From Nymphalis io (taxonomy: Eukaryota; Arthropoda; Insecta; Lepidoptera; Nymphalidae), in the NCBI RefSeq assembly GCF_905147045.1, contig NC_065911.1, positions 9,424,001 through 9,488,000 on the forward strand: a stretch of DNA of 64,000 nt, given 5' to 3'. The notes below the pieces were generated by a model. It saw only the letters and a program-made list of their open reading frames with translations, ran no database searches and was not told the DNA's origin. The translations under genes were made by a program, and so were the position numbers. Positions within the stretch are counted from its first letter, which is position 1, and the number at the start of each line of letters is the position of its first letter. Shown here one piece after another: positions 32,578 through 44,556 of the stretch.

Positions 32578-34725
32578 GTTCCTGGCTTACTAATCCTTGC
32601 TAGAACTATAACGAAATTAGATTCTATAGAATGTTCTTAAATACCAATAACTTAACGGGGAAGTTTTATGACTGATTTATATTAATCAAAATATCCGTAT
32701 TTGAACCCAAATTATTTCACTAACTATTAAATTAGGCTATTCAATTTGATTGTTATCATTACCAAAATAAATTACCGAATAATTAACGATAATAAGAATT
32801 AAATGTCGCATTTATACAGACAAGTTTTGGAATAGGATTTTTTTTAACTAACCTTTACTAAGGTAAGCACGCGAAGAACATCCTTCTTTTATATTTTATT
32901 TATATAATAAAACAATAGCTAGCCGTTCCAGTTCGCACGTAGAATACTGATATACATAAAGCGTTTTAAATGTTTTGTTTTTGTTCCACGTTATGTACTT
33001 AGAACAGCTTACTAAAGTTTCATCATAATCCGATGAATATCTTAAAAACGCATATAAACAAACATACAAAGAAACAACAATTATATTTTATTAAGACTAA
33101 TGAGATAGTCACAGAGATGAGTTAATGGCACACGCGATGATAAATTGAACGACATAATATTCTGGATCGATAAATTTCATCATTCATTTGTTTTATTAAG
33201 TTGAACCCCGAGTTCAGTTTATTTTATTATTTTTTTCACGTCGTGCGCATTTTCATCATGTAGTTACAAGTTATTTATATTCCACAATGAAAATAAGATA
33301 AGACACAAACAAGCGAGGCGAATCAATTCAAATCAACATGCTCTTAAATTAAATAAATAATTTATTTTTAAATGGAAAGCCCGTGTGACAACCGTAATCT
33401 CACTTTCATAGAACCTTTACTATAAATTTTCCGTGATTTTTCTGTCTTCAGATCGCACATGGGCGTATCTATTCGAGTTCTGTAATGTATGCAAGGGATG
33501 AATGTCATTGTCATAGGCAAGTCGAAATCGAAATGGCACAACAGCCGTATTTAAGCAATATATAGGGTGGTTATACTTCTATTTATCGTATCATAGTTAA
33601 TGCTTAAAATGTTGCGGCGTTAGGGTGAGGCGTGGTTGTGCGACCGCCTAGGGCGCCAGAGATGAAGGGCGGCTCTTGTCCACGTATTCAAGAAGAATAT
33701 TTTGACTAGATACATTGTTGGTGTTGGCTATTTCACCCACTTCTTCGAACTTCGAAAGAGAAGAAGACACATACATATAAAAAGTCGAAAACAAAAAAAT
33801 ATGTGAAGGGATGACAAAAGAAATGATTAGTGACCGAATATTGGCTACTTCGACCGAAACCTATTCAATAGATATTATAGTTCAAGTCTGTAGGAACAAA
33901 CAAAGACATTTTACCCCACAGGCTGGCACTGGCTTAGGACCCATGGGCCTTATATTGTATATGAGATACACGAGTTTAGCAATGACTAAAGCTCTGCTGA
34001 CCCAGCTGCTTAGACGTCAAAATCTATAACCGTATATGGATTTTTTTTAATTACGTTACATTTCACTTGTTTTAGACATTAAACATGATAAATGTATTAC
34101 TCTTAAGTTAATTGTTTTGGGAATAAGAAAATATTTTAACATATTTGAGCCATTTCTGGGCGAGGTCTTTGTGATTTTTGCGAACACAACAAATAAGCTA
34201 GTAAGCTGTACAAGCACGGCTAGCCGAGATAGACGCCGCCAGGTGCCATTAAACATTGAATGTCGATTGACATGCCATAAATACCATAACTAGCTGTTAC
34301 TCTCTTAAAAGTGCTAAGTGCGATTATAAATTTAGGTAAATATTATTGTATATAATAATAGTATAATTATATAATATAATTGTAAAACGTATAGTATATT
34401 TATAAAACGATCTTTAGTTTGTAGTTTCGTTTATTTTTAAACTATAATTTATATTATTTGTATATCTTGATAAATTAGCGGCCACGGTCATATTTTCAAT
34501 TAATATCACGATTTGATAAGGAATTAATAATTTTATTGCAATAAAATAAATATTTACTGATTAGTTTCCTGGTTAAAGAGTGATATCATTAAAACGCAAT
34601 AGCCAGTAACATTTGTCTATTATTTTAAAATAATAAGATATTTTGTTAATATGAGTGCAATAAAGAATATAAAAATCGGAACTGCAATTCAACAGGAAAT
34701 TCTCTCACATTTTTGCTAACATCAA
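32578..34725. other. AT-rich intergenic sequence
   Basis: About 2.1 kb without a supported gene. 33,600-33,680 holds a GC-rich patch (gaccgcctagggcgccagag) with partial likeness to one at 37,880-37,930, perhaps an old repeat. Confidence 0.45.
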
Positions 34726-34985
34726 TTTATAATAATAATAATATCCTGGGACATTTTTCACACGGCCATCTGATCCCAAATTAAGCTTGTACAAAGCTTG
34801 TGCTATGGAAACCAGACAACTGATATACTACATATACTACTTTTCTTTTGTAAATACATACTTATATAGATAATTACACCCAGACTCAGGACAAACAGGC
34901 ATGTTCATGTCTGTCCTGGGTGGGAATCGAACCCACAACCTTCGGCGTGAAAGGCAAGTGTTCTACCAAACACGCCAACCGGCTC
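34726..34985 (-). mobile_element. SINE-C copy 3
   Basis: Nearly the same as copy 1: (AAT)n at the left, cacacggccatctgatccca, gtacaaagcttgtgctatgg, tactacttttcttttgtaaa, ggacaaacaggcatgttcat, and the head gggaatcgaacccacaacct-tcggcgtg. It lacks the insertion seen before the B box in copy 1. Confidence 0.84.
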
Positions 34986-36987
34986 AAATTTATGATTTAA
35001 CAATTATACTTATAAACAGACACACTGATATTTTTATCTTTTGTTTTATAAGATTTTCTGGAACGCAACGAATTGTTAATTTAAAACTCTTTCCTATCAT
35101 ATACATACCTGTTATAATATGTATTTACCAAAACATTATCCGTAAACACATTATTATTGAAAACGCTAAATAGCTTTTTGTTTGAACGCTCCAATCACTG
35201 GAACCATCAGTCGGAATTGAAAAAATATTCTTGCAATTGATAGCCCAATTATGGATCAAGGCTATTTAACATCACTAGGGTAGTAATGGGGATTGGGGAT
35301 AAAATCGTGCTGTGCAGCTTTTATCTTTGTAAAAGTCTAGTATTTGATTTGCAAGCACAAAAGTTTTTTGTAAAGTTATATGTGATCTTATATGTGAGTC
35401 CTCACGTTGACACATGCAACGGAAACAAACATGTTTTACAAATTACGTTTACCAATCAAACAGTCAGACGCTGATCATTTTATTATCATTGAAAGTGGGC
35501 GTCGCGTAAATGAAAACAGATACTCTCTTTGTTTTATATTCTATTATATATATGCTTCAAAGAACAAGGCTTAGTCTGCTTAAAATAATGTTGAAAATTT
35601 ATAGGATTTACTCGAGATATAAGACACACATAGATATTCTACATTTAAACTTCAAATTTGATCTTGCTATGCTCCGCTTTCAAGTGTAAGTAAGACAGTG
35701 TCACGCGCTCAAGAGTTACATCTTCAACGATTTATTCATGTTATAAAAGAGTTTAGATCACATGGCTTATAGTGCATTGATGATGTTAGGACATGCTTAT
35801 ATATTAATATTGTAATAAATAACTAAGGGTTAACTGATGGTGGGCCCATTTGCTTATCAAAAATATATGAAAATAAGAGTTTTGTCACTGTACAACTCAA
35901 AAAGCCACTGGCTGTCCACCTCAACTCGATACATTTTAATTTTCGTGAAATTTTGTGAAATCAATATTTTCATTTGTATAGAAAAACTTAAACGATAAAA
36001 AGAAAAGTCCAAATTGATAGATGTTATGGACAAACAGACAAACAGACAGAAGAACATTAATGTATAATTACGATCCGACCTTCCAAATCCATCTAATAGC
36101 AGGTTGAATTATTATTAGGATAAAATTTGTTATTTAACGAAAATTGAATGTGATAAATCTAAATCATACGTCATTTCCGTATTCTTAAAGACCAGCAGTA
36201 AAAAGGAGTTTTTAAAAAAGAATACACATATCAACAATTTCATTAATTATTTTAAACAATTAATAACTAGTATTAAAAAACAACTAAACGAAACGAATAA
36301 ACGAAAATAGGCTATAACACCGTAATTGTAAGTATGTCCGAAACATATAAACTTGGCGCCAAAAAAGTAACATTTAACGTCTGTGACGGGCGACCGCGTT
36401 TTTTTTTTTTTTTTGTTTATTACACAAAGTATTGATACATTCGGTCAGAAGATTATTAAGAATATATACCCTTTTCTAAAACGAAGTTGACATCGATAAT
36501 CACTATGTGAGTTTATGTAAGACGGTTTAAAACGATTAGCAGTTTATCAACGAAAACTCATACGATCGAACATAAAGAAATTGTTGTATCGATTCGTCGA
36601 TTAAGTTTTTTGGTACAATTTAATACTTATAAGGATTGAACTTTCGATCTTATATCAAGTGATTATTAGTTTCGGTCTAAGTATGTCACGTACCTAAGCT
36701 ACAAACAGCGCAAATTTCTCTCAATATGAGTGACGACCTTACCTTCAACCACAATCATCAATGTATAACTGTTATCAGAACGTACATACATACATATATA
36801 TTACGGATCACACCACCTTTGAGTTATCACAAGACCTCAATTGATTTAATTATCACAATATACCTAAAACGTGTATATACAATTAAGAAATTAATCTTTA
36901 ATAAATAATTAGTAATTATTTAATATTATGTAATAATATAAATATGTCAAATTATATATATATTATTTATTTGTGTAAGAGAGTAAT
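34986..36987. other. AT-rich intergenic sequence
   Basis: No gene supported. 35,870-36,060 ends with 'gacaaacagacaaacagaca', a composition typical of lepidopteran Rep-F-like repeats. A T16 run lies at 36,399-36,414. Confidence 0.45.
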
Positions 36988-37062
36988 TACCGTATTTCTT
37001 GTCGGATCTTTTCCGTAGGATCAACATTCCGAACCGGTGGTAGCTTAGCATTGAGTGTAATC
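36988..37062. repeat. Rep-G copy 1
   Basis: tttcttgtcggatcttttcc, then gtaggatcaacattccgaac and cggtggtagctta. Same order as 46,428-46,500 and, inverted, 45,600-45,680. I know this as a common lepidopteran dispersed sequence (ccggttcggaa ... gaaccggcaagaaa) but cannot class it. Confidence 0.55.
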
Positions 37063-37962
37063 CTGCAAAATGTCGATATAAATTTGTTGATTATATCAAT
37101 TTATTTAGTCGATGAAATGATGAAAAATATATGGTGTTTATAATATTTATTTTTACATTTTTAATTACGTTTATTAATTACATATTAATAACGAAAAACT
37201 TTATTGAAAATTAAAAAAATTTTGATTAATATACCTAGTATGAGTTTTTTTATACTGTGTGTGTTCGGGGAAAAACCGGTTATTTCAAATTACTCATAAA
37301 CTTGATAATACCGATAACTGCGACGCCATTTTAAAGGCACCACAATTCATCGTTCAAGCGCAATAAATTACGGACTAAATAACGAAAAAGTAAAGAGACT
37401 ATTCATATTATGGTTTGTGTAGAAAAAACATCTGATCTCACTTCGTTAAGATTTTCAACCATACGGTATTTAGAACAGTTTTTTGTAAAGGTCTTCCTAC
37501 CGTGTAGACAATATAAACTTCTCCTGGTCTTTTTAATACCAATTATAACTGCTCATTAAGAGTAATCGTATATATTTTATCTTAATTGCCTCTACTGATG
37601 ACAGGAGGTCTGGCTCATTTTACGCCCAGAGAATTGGAATTGCGATTCATACCACGCATTCACGATTTGTACAGTAACTTTTTAATTTTTATTGGTATAT
37701 ATTTATTGGTACATAATTTTTATTGGTTTTAATGCAAATAAATCTGTTACAAATCTTAAATCTTGAATTCACGTATTAAAATATTTAATTCTCTTATTGT
37801 ACTCCAAAGAACGAATCATTGAACCTATTGTTTTAATTTGAAGATTAAGGGATAGCGCCAGTAGCGTATTTACCCTATGTACGGAGCCACGTGTCCAGGG
37901 CGTCTAGTCTTGTGGTGGCATAGGCGCCTATCATAATCATTACCCATTTTCTGTTACTTTCT
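37063..37962. other. AT-rich intergenic sequence
   Basis: No supported feature besides a GC-richer patch at 37,880-37,930. Confidence 0.4.
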
Positions 37963-38243
37963 TTTTATAGAATGGGAGGGCGGACGAACATATGGGCCAC
38001 CTGATGGTAAGTGGTCAACAACGCCCTTAGATATTGGCACTGTAAGAAATGTCGACCATCGCTTACATCGCCAATGCACCACCAACCTTGGACCCTAAGA
38101 TTTTATGTCCCTTGTGCCCGTAATTACACTGGCTCACTCACCCTTCAAAACGGAACACAACAATACCAAGTACTGCTGTTTTGCGATAGAATATCTGATG
38201 AGTGGGTAGTACCTACCCAGACGAGCTTGCACAAAGCTGGTTG
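37963..38243 (-). mobile_element. Rep-D copy, near full length
   Basis: Minus strand. Order complete from tttttatagaatgggagggc through gggccacctgatggtaagtg, cttacatcgccaatgcacca, cggaacacaacaataccaag, to agacgagcttgcacaaagct. A good family reference, together with 8,850-9,143. The overlapping 78-codon frame is repeat-derived. Confidence 0.82.
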
Positions 38244-38790
38244 TTGAGTCAAATTTGATTATTCGAATTTTGAAAAGCTAAATCACCATCATCCAAGTAG
38301 TCCAACACTCATTATTAGTTACCTACCTACTCTTAATTAACAATAAATAATAATTATTCATATAATAAGCCTGCCTAAATTTAAGGGGTAGTTAAATAAA
38401 TCTAAATTTAAGTAAATCTAATTTTATTGGTTTGCCTCCTTATTATTTAAGGAATTCTTCCTCTAAATCTCTATCCATATCTTATAGACTGTACGCTGAT
38501 ATAGTCAGATAGTCACTATATTGCTTTATATATATTTAAGTTATCCAATTCCTCGAATTGCCGAGACCAGAATCGGTCATGAGGACATTATTATACCTAA
38601 CCCGAATCCCATATTAATGATAGCGTCGCTATTATTCATTCATAACTTCCCAATTGTCATGTGACATGTGTGTGTGTGTGACATGAGTTTTTATTATATA
38701 GGTTTATCCTCATAAAGTTATATGAATTGCAAATATATATTCCATTAACAATAAATATTTTAAATCATTTGAATAATTTATTTGGTACAG
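38244..38790. other. AT-rich sequence with a GT-repeat palindrome
   Basis: At 38,656-38,685, 'catgtgacatgtgtgtgtgt' followed by gtgacatga forms a (GT)n run flanked by inverted catgtgaca/tgtgacatg words. The end of a decayed SINE-B (gccgagaccagaatcggtca) is readable at 38,561-38,581. Confidence 0.4.
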
Positions 38791-39085
38791 GCGAGATGGC
38801 CTAGTGGTAAGAACGCGTGAATCTTAACCGATGATCGTGGGTTCAAACCTGGGCATACATTACTGAATTTTCATGTGCATAATTTGTGATTATAATTCAT
38901 CTCGTGCTTGACGGTGAAGGAAAACATCGTGAGGAAACCTGCATGTGTCTAATTTCACTGAAATTCTACCACATGTGTATTCCACTAACCCGCATTGGAG
39001 CATCATGGTGGAATAAGCTCAAACCTTTTCCTCAAAAAGAGAGAGGAGGCCTTAGCCCAGGTTTGGGACATTCACAGGCTGTTAC
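38791..39085 (+). mobile_element. SINE-A copy
   Basis: Plus strand, full length: A box TGGCCTAGTGG, B box gggttcaaacctgggc, body and gggacattcacaggctgtta tail. The flanks share only ATTTGGT, so no firm target duplication. Confidence 0.87.
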
Positions 39086-39857
39086 CAATTTGGTTAAATC
39101 TACTTGAGGATGAATTTAAATTATATATGTACATACAATTGAAGTAGAAATATATAATGGAATTATTTTCAATAAATACTTCTTAAATGTTAACAACAAC
39201 AACTGTCAAAAATAATTACGCAGAATCAAATATGGATCAATACTATCAAATTGTTACGTGCGTAGTGACGTCCCGATATTAGCGAGTAATTAGAGGTCAG
39301 GGAAAGCCAAAACTATATGACGACACTGCACTTAAAACAATATTGGATGGTATAGTGATGTGACATCAATATCGATATATTGATAATTAAATTGAGTTTT
39401 GTTTTTAATTAGGTTACAATTTAAATATAAGATTTGACTATCCTTATTTTTTGTCTTAATTTTTGTTGCAAAGGGATTATTAGAGAACTTTTAATAAACA
39501 ATTTTAAGGAGAACACTGGCAGCACCTTGTCATATTGCTCATCAAGATTATGCAATCACCTTGAAGAAGTCATTTAAAGAAATTACTCTTAATGAGCAGT
39601 GATTATGATGGTTTTCAATTATTCACGTGAAATCTGTTAAATATTCAAATGAAATATGTATATGATACCAATATCATTTTAATTAAAATACATGATTTAA
39701 ATAAACCTTTTATAATTATTGTATTATTGACGATCAAAACATGATTTCTTAACAACAAATTACAGTCACGACAAACAGCAATTCAAATATCAAGATTTGC
39801 AAACCAAGTCATGCTAATAATGACTAAAATTGATTACTAATTAATTTTATATATGTT
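39086..39857. other. AT-rich intergenic sequence
   Basis: No supported feature. Confidence 0.4.
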
Positions 39858-39868
39858 CATTTATGTCA

Positions 39869-40186
39869 TGTCAAGCCGAGATGGCCTAGTGGTAAGAACG
39901 CGTGAATCTTAACCGATGATCGTGGGTTCAAACCCGGGCAAGCACCACTGAATTTTCATGTGCTTAATTTGTGTTTATAATTCATCTCGTGCTTAACGGT
40001 GAAGGAAAACATCGTGAGGAAACCTGCATGTGTCTAATTTCATTGAAATTCTGTCACATGTGTATTCTACCAACCCGCATTGGAGCAGCGTGGTGGAATA
40101 AGCTCCAAACCTTCTCCTCAAAAGGGAGAGGAGGCCTTAGCCCAGCAGTGGGACATTAACAGGCTGTTACTGTACTGTTACTGTTA
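39869..40186 (+). mobile_element. SINE-A copy with 11-bp target duplication, best preserved
   Basis: The cleanest SINE-A in the window. A box TGGCCTAGTGG and B box GGTTCAAACCC are perfect. The tail is (tactgt)n. The flanks share CATTTATGTCA at 39,858-39,868 and 40,187-40,197. It is probably the youngest copy and is a good family reference. Confidence 0.92.
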
Positions 40187-40261
40187 CATTTATGTCAAAT
40201 GTATATATTAATAATACATATATTCGTTTTTATCGATTTACTTACCATACTTTACTACTTT

Positions 40262-40664
40262 TTAAACATAGGTAGGTGGACTCGCAAATAGGCCACTCGA
40301 TGATTTGTGGTCACCACCGCCCATAGACATTGGCGCTATGAGAAATATCAACAATTCCTTACATCGCCAATGCGTCACTGACCTTGGACCTAAGATGTTT
40401 TGTACCTTGTGTTTTTTTTAAATGTATGTATGTAGAGTGAATAGGCATATTCTAGGCAAGCGCGCTTCATCTTAGACTGTATCTCACTTTCCATCAGGTG
40501 TGATAACATTCAAGCGCTAGCCTAAACATTAAAAAAAAACCCTTGTGTCTGGCACATTGGCTCGCTAAATAATACCAATTAAGAATTGCTGTTTGGCGAT
40601 AGAATATCTGATGAGTGGGTGGTACCTGGTAAGGCTTGCATAAATCCCCACCACCAAGTTAAAT
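40262..40664 (-). mobile_element. Rep-D copy interrupted by a small insertion
   Basis: Minus-strand Rep-D: ggccactcgatgatttgtgg, cattggcgctatgagaaata, cttacatcgccaatgcgtca. It stops at 40,411 and resumes at 40,541 (ccttgtgtctggcacattgg, gatgagtgggtggtacctgg, aaggcttgcataaatcccca). The gap is a separate 129-bp element. Confidence 0.78.
40412..40540 (+). mobile_element. 129-bp insertion with 7-bp duplication
   Basis: CCTTGTG occurs at 40,405-40,411 and again at 40,541-40,547, so the element duplicated its target. It begins ttttttttaaatgt and ends acattaaaaaaaaac, so the ends also look like an A/T inverted repeat. Its 3' part has tcactttccatcaggtg, close to the 18-mer in Rep-D and the outer LINE, before the A-run. 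I read it as a short retroposed LINE/SINE 3' piece. A MITE is the alternative. Confidence 0.7.
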
Positions 40665-42699
40665 AAGACTAATAAATTTTAATTATATCAATTTAAAACA
40701 CTTCATTTGATTCCTTGAACAATAAAAGAGACAATTTGATTGTCACGAAGTACAATAACAACGACCGATGCCAAATCTAAATGAACTATTTACATATATC
40801 ATTCAAATTTCGTTTGTAAATCCTAGATTCCTCGTTCTCACGATTCAGTGGAAATTTTATTACGATTTAGTTCACATACGTGTTAATATATTGTTCAAAT
40901 TAAAAACTTTATTTATTTTATATAAAATTGACACAATTTTAATTTTAAAATTAAAATTTAAAAAAAACTAATAAATCCTCTTTCTTTTAAAGTCTGTGTT
41001 AACAATGTTAGTCTATTAAGTGTACGAAAATGACAGCTACAAAGGAGTATTTAATGTCACGGAGCTCACGCCATTAAGATTAAGAAAAAACTTAAATTGA
41101 CACTTCTGCATCGCCGTCCGCTGTCAACGAACACAATTTTTCACAATTTTATTACTCCATATTATTTTCTATATTGTTCGCTATTCACGATTCAAACGTA
41201 ATATTATTTAAATACATATAAGTCGTCAAAAGAGTTTTACTTCCACGTACAAAGATACATTAAGCCACATGTATGGAACCTTGACGCCATAGTTAAATAC
41301 ATCATGCTACATCCATACTTTGACGCCATAGTCTACAGTCGGATAACATACCTTTTTATATAATTAGCACCTATATTGTTCTCCGAAAGTACACGTAAAA
41401 ATTATAAGTCTAATACGTAGTTAAGAAACATATAACTGCTTCTATTTTGAAGTTGGTTAAGACTGTAATTAATTATTTCATTTTGTTAAGACTGTTTGAT
41501 ATAATTGTTTGTATTTAAATTGAGATTCAGGTTATCTAGCGGTGGGTTTACTTTAGGATATATATGATGCTCTAAGTTTATAGAAATAGTGACTTTTCTT
41601 TAAGACATATTATAATTACAGAGCGATTCTCTTGCAATATATTACGATATATCGCTTTCCAAACCTAGCCTAGCCTTAGCTTATTCTACCCCAAATCATA
41701 AATGTTTTATAATAATTTAAGTAATATAATCCATCACAAAGCATTTTTGCTCATCTGCAGTTTAGATTAATTAGAAAAGAAATTGTCTGATGAAGACATA
41801 ACTAACAATGAAAACGTTGTAATTATTACGATAAAAGTATGCAAACATTAAAAAATATTTTTTTTTAGATATTGTATGCTAATATTAAAAAAAAATACTA
41901 GTAGTTAGTATGCTATGAGGCAGTTTGAAATACAAACTGCCGTATGAGATAATTTTGATTACTCTTTTAATTTACGTAATAACGTTATTTTTAATAAAAC
42001 AAACACTCATATTTGCAGTGTTGTTATTTATTTGGGATTTATATCAAGAATAAAAATTTTATTTACCCCCTTATCGCATTGTTATAACAGAAACAGTGAC
42101 ATTGATAACAGAAATGTAATCAAATCTCTTTTCTCGACGAGATAATTGGAAAAAAAAGAAACTCGTTACGTATGCAGGTTGTATATATATTGTTGCTGGC
42201 AACTAACAGAGGGGAAATTAAAATTAGTCAATATTTTTCGAGTGTATGTGTTTCTTTAAAAATAAAATAGTGTTTTTTTTTTAACTTTGTGCAATTCGTT
42301 CTGTTTTTAAAAAATATTTTTGAATTATATATAAATAAATAAATGTAAGTATAAATTGGATATCCTTAATGAGTAATTGGGTTGCTTGTGCATCATATTC
42401 GTGTTGCATGGACGGTACTTCCGTGGCTAGTTTAAGCTTGACCCTGACAGTGCGTTGACCTTAACAACGTATCAAAAAGTCGTCAAACGTGTTCATTTAT
42501 TTTACAAATAGAAGAAATACCGATTCAAACATTTACTTTGAGTAAAAAAAAAAGTAAAATAGGTGACAGGAAAATATTTGCATTTTAAAATTAGCTCATT
42601 GCCTCAACAAATAATCCTTGAATTTATGATATGTAATACATTTATTAAATTACAGTAAATATACGGGTAAAGGCTAAATCAATATCGATAAATGCATAT
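40665..42699. other. AT-rich intergenic sequence
   Basis: About 2 kb with no gene or recognised repeat. A 67-codon frame at 40,768-40,971 is AT-driven. Confidence 0.5.
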
Positions 42700-42889
42700 A
42701 TATCGACAGTGAGGACGTCACTAGCACTTGTGATCGCGAATTGCGTACAGCATCGTACGTTCATTGCGCGTATCAGTTAACGGGTTGTCGTACTCTGGCG
42801 CGTACGTGTAATATAAATACAGTTTTTTTTTATAGTGTTGTGATAAGTGGGCGGTTTTTTTTCGATATTTTGTGAAATATATTAAAAAG
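42700..42889 (+). promoter_or_regulatory. Candidate promoter and non-coding first exon
   Basis: A CpG-dense stretch (about 13 CG in 42,712-42,810: gatcgcgaattgcgtac, ctggcgcgtacgtg) stands out from AT-rich, CG-poor flanks. An initiator-like ATCAGT lies at 42,772-42,777. If its A is +1, a DPE-like GTACGT falls at +28. A TATAAATA at 42,812-42,819 could be an alternative core. The stretch ends in AAAG|GTAATT, a good splice donor at 42,889/42,890. The sugar-transporter exon at 59,927 needs an upstream exon, and this is the best plus-strand candidate. The link is inference. Confidence 0.35.
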
Positions 42890-43798
42890 GTAATTTTTAA
42901 TCTGCTTTAAATTGTTATTTTTATTATTAAAATAAATTCTATTCATATTTGTGAAATATTTAAATGTAGGGGTGTGTATTGAAAAATATATTTTTATGAC
43001 ATGGTTAGTAAGTTTAAGTGTAATGTCAGTTATTTATGGCGGGAAAGTCGATTTGTATTATTACGAAATTAAAATACTCAGAAACAATCTAACGTGCGCC
43101 TAGATTTTTCTAGATTAACGCTCGTCAAAAGTTTTGTAAGAATTAAATTTAGATTTTTATATTAAAAAAAATATTGTATTCATTTTAAAATAAATTTATT
43201 GTTTTGAATTAAATAAATTACATACATGTAGCCTTAAAATACGTCTAACATATAACAATATCCACATTTATAACGATCAATTTTAATAAAAAATATACCT
43301 TTTTTGTTATAGTAACTCAAAATTACATTATTCAAATAGAATTAAAGTTGTTTCATGATTGTCAAAAATTAATCACCGGTTCGGAAACACGTCAAACCTG
43401 AACGGAACCGGCAAAATATATTAATTGTATATAACTCAATTATGTAATAACATTATCCTGTATAAGATACCTATATTAGGCATATATATTATATATCTAT
43501 TACTTTATATAATTTTTAATTTATCTAAACAAACAAATCTTTAAATACATATATGTCTCGGTTTCACAAACGGCTGTTACTATTTCGATAAAACTTAAAA
43601 TATGATTTAGAGAATCTTAAATTTCAAAATAGATCTATTATTAATGGTGATGAATTGGTTGTCAACTTAAAAAGTTACCTCATTTATATACAATATTAAA
43701 CATATTATGTACTTCTTATTCTTGTGTATTTAAAAGAGAATAGCTATTTCAAATTGCTTTATTCAATGTACAACTATTATATTATTTAATATTATTTT
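42890..43798. other. AT-rich sequence after the candidate exon
   Basis: Plain AT-rich DNA. 43,376-43,417 has a small Rep-G-like piece (accggttcggaaacacgtca, gaacggaaccggcaaaat). Confidence 0.4.
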
Positions 43799-43985
43799 AC
43801 TTGGTGATAGGATTTTCACAAGCCTGTCTTGTTGTGATCCGGTTTGAAGGGTGACCCAGTGTAATTACAGACACAAGACTAAATTCTTAAAGTTGATGTA
43901 AGAGATGGTTAATATTTCTCACAGCACCAATGTCTATGGGCGGTTTTCACATGGCCATTCGTCAGCTTTCCTTCCTATCAGAAGT
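43799..43985 (+). repeat. Rep-D copy, partly deleted
   Basis: Sense order with a gap after the first block: ttggtgataggattttcaca, tgatccggtttgaagggtga, cccagtgtaattacagacac, gcaccaatgtctatgggcgg. The CACTTACC motif is eroded. Confidence 0.65.
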
Positions 43986-44375
43986 AAAAAAATCCCTTTT
44001 CTGCGAATAACTAGAATGTGTACAGTTCAGTTTTAAGATATCGGTAAGGTCATTATGTATTACATAAAACCCTTTTATTCTGAATACAAGTCGTACATAT
44101 ATATTTATAGTGACAATTTATATTGAATATAACTCAATATTTCCTAGTTAATATAAAAAACCAACCGGACAGGTGTTATTCAATATATGTTTGTTACAAT
44201 ATTGCTTCTGTCAATAACCTTCCACAGACAAAAAATAAGGAAGCTTTTTCTCAATTGAGACTTATCTCTTTTGATTATTGTTATATAAAAGTGGAAGATC
44301 AGATAAGTGGACGTAGATATAACTGTTTTTTTTAATAATTTGAATAAAAAAACTTACTATATATAAAGAACGCAG
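43986..44375. other. AT-rich intergenic sequence
   Basis: No supported feature. The 70-codon frame at 44,123-44,335 is unremarkable. Confidence 0.4.
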
Positions 44376-44556
44376 CGCCTGTAAATCTCCCACTGCCGGG
44401 CTAAGATTTTCTCTTATTTTGAGTAGAGGGTCCGCGGTTAGTGTGTACGTAAGGTCAATATTCCTACGACATGCAGGTTTCCTCGCGATATTTATGTTCA
44501 CCGGACTGACCACTGATTTGAGCCACATTGTCTATGCACTGGCTTATCTCGGCTAA
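44376..44556 (-). repeat. Decayed SINE-A copy
   Basis: Minus-strand SINE-A order with losses: gcctgtaaatctcccactgc, cgggctaaga, acatgcaggtttcctcgcga, ttcaccg, tgatttgagccac, ggcttatctcggct. Confidence 0.6.

Noticed and set aside
5642..39950. tRNA-like sequences with intact B boxes (5,650; 21,150; 27,030; 32,040; 39,890 and others)
   Set aside because: They are the heads of SINE-A, SINE-B and SINE-C. They lack a full cloverleaf acceptor end and are followed by SINE bodies, so they are not tRNA genes.
21229..40159. Recurrent small frames encoding an IIIHLVL-GEGKHRE-TCMCLISLKF-like peptide (21,229; 27,939; 32,467 minus; 38,886; 39,971)
   Set aside because: They lie inside SINE-A copies at the same offset. 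The peptide is a by-product of the repeat, not a gene family.
40412..40540. Reading the 129-bp insertion as a MITE
   Set aside because: The inverted ends are only T- and A-runs. The 3' motif and A-tail fit a retroposed piece better, though I keep the MITE as an alternative.
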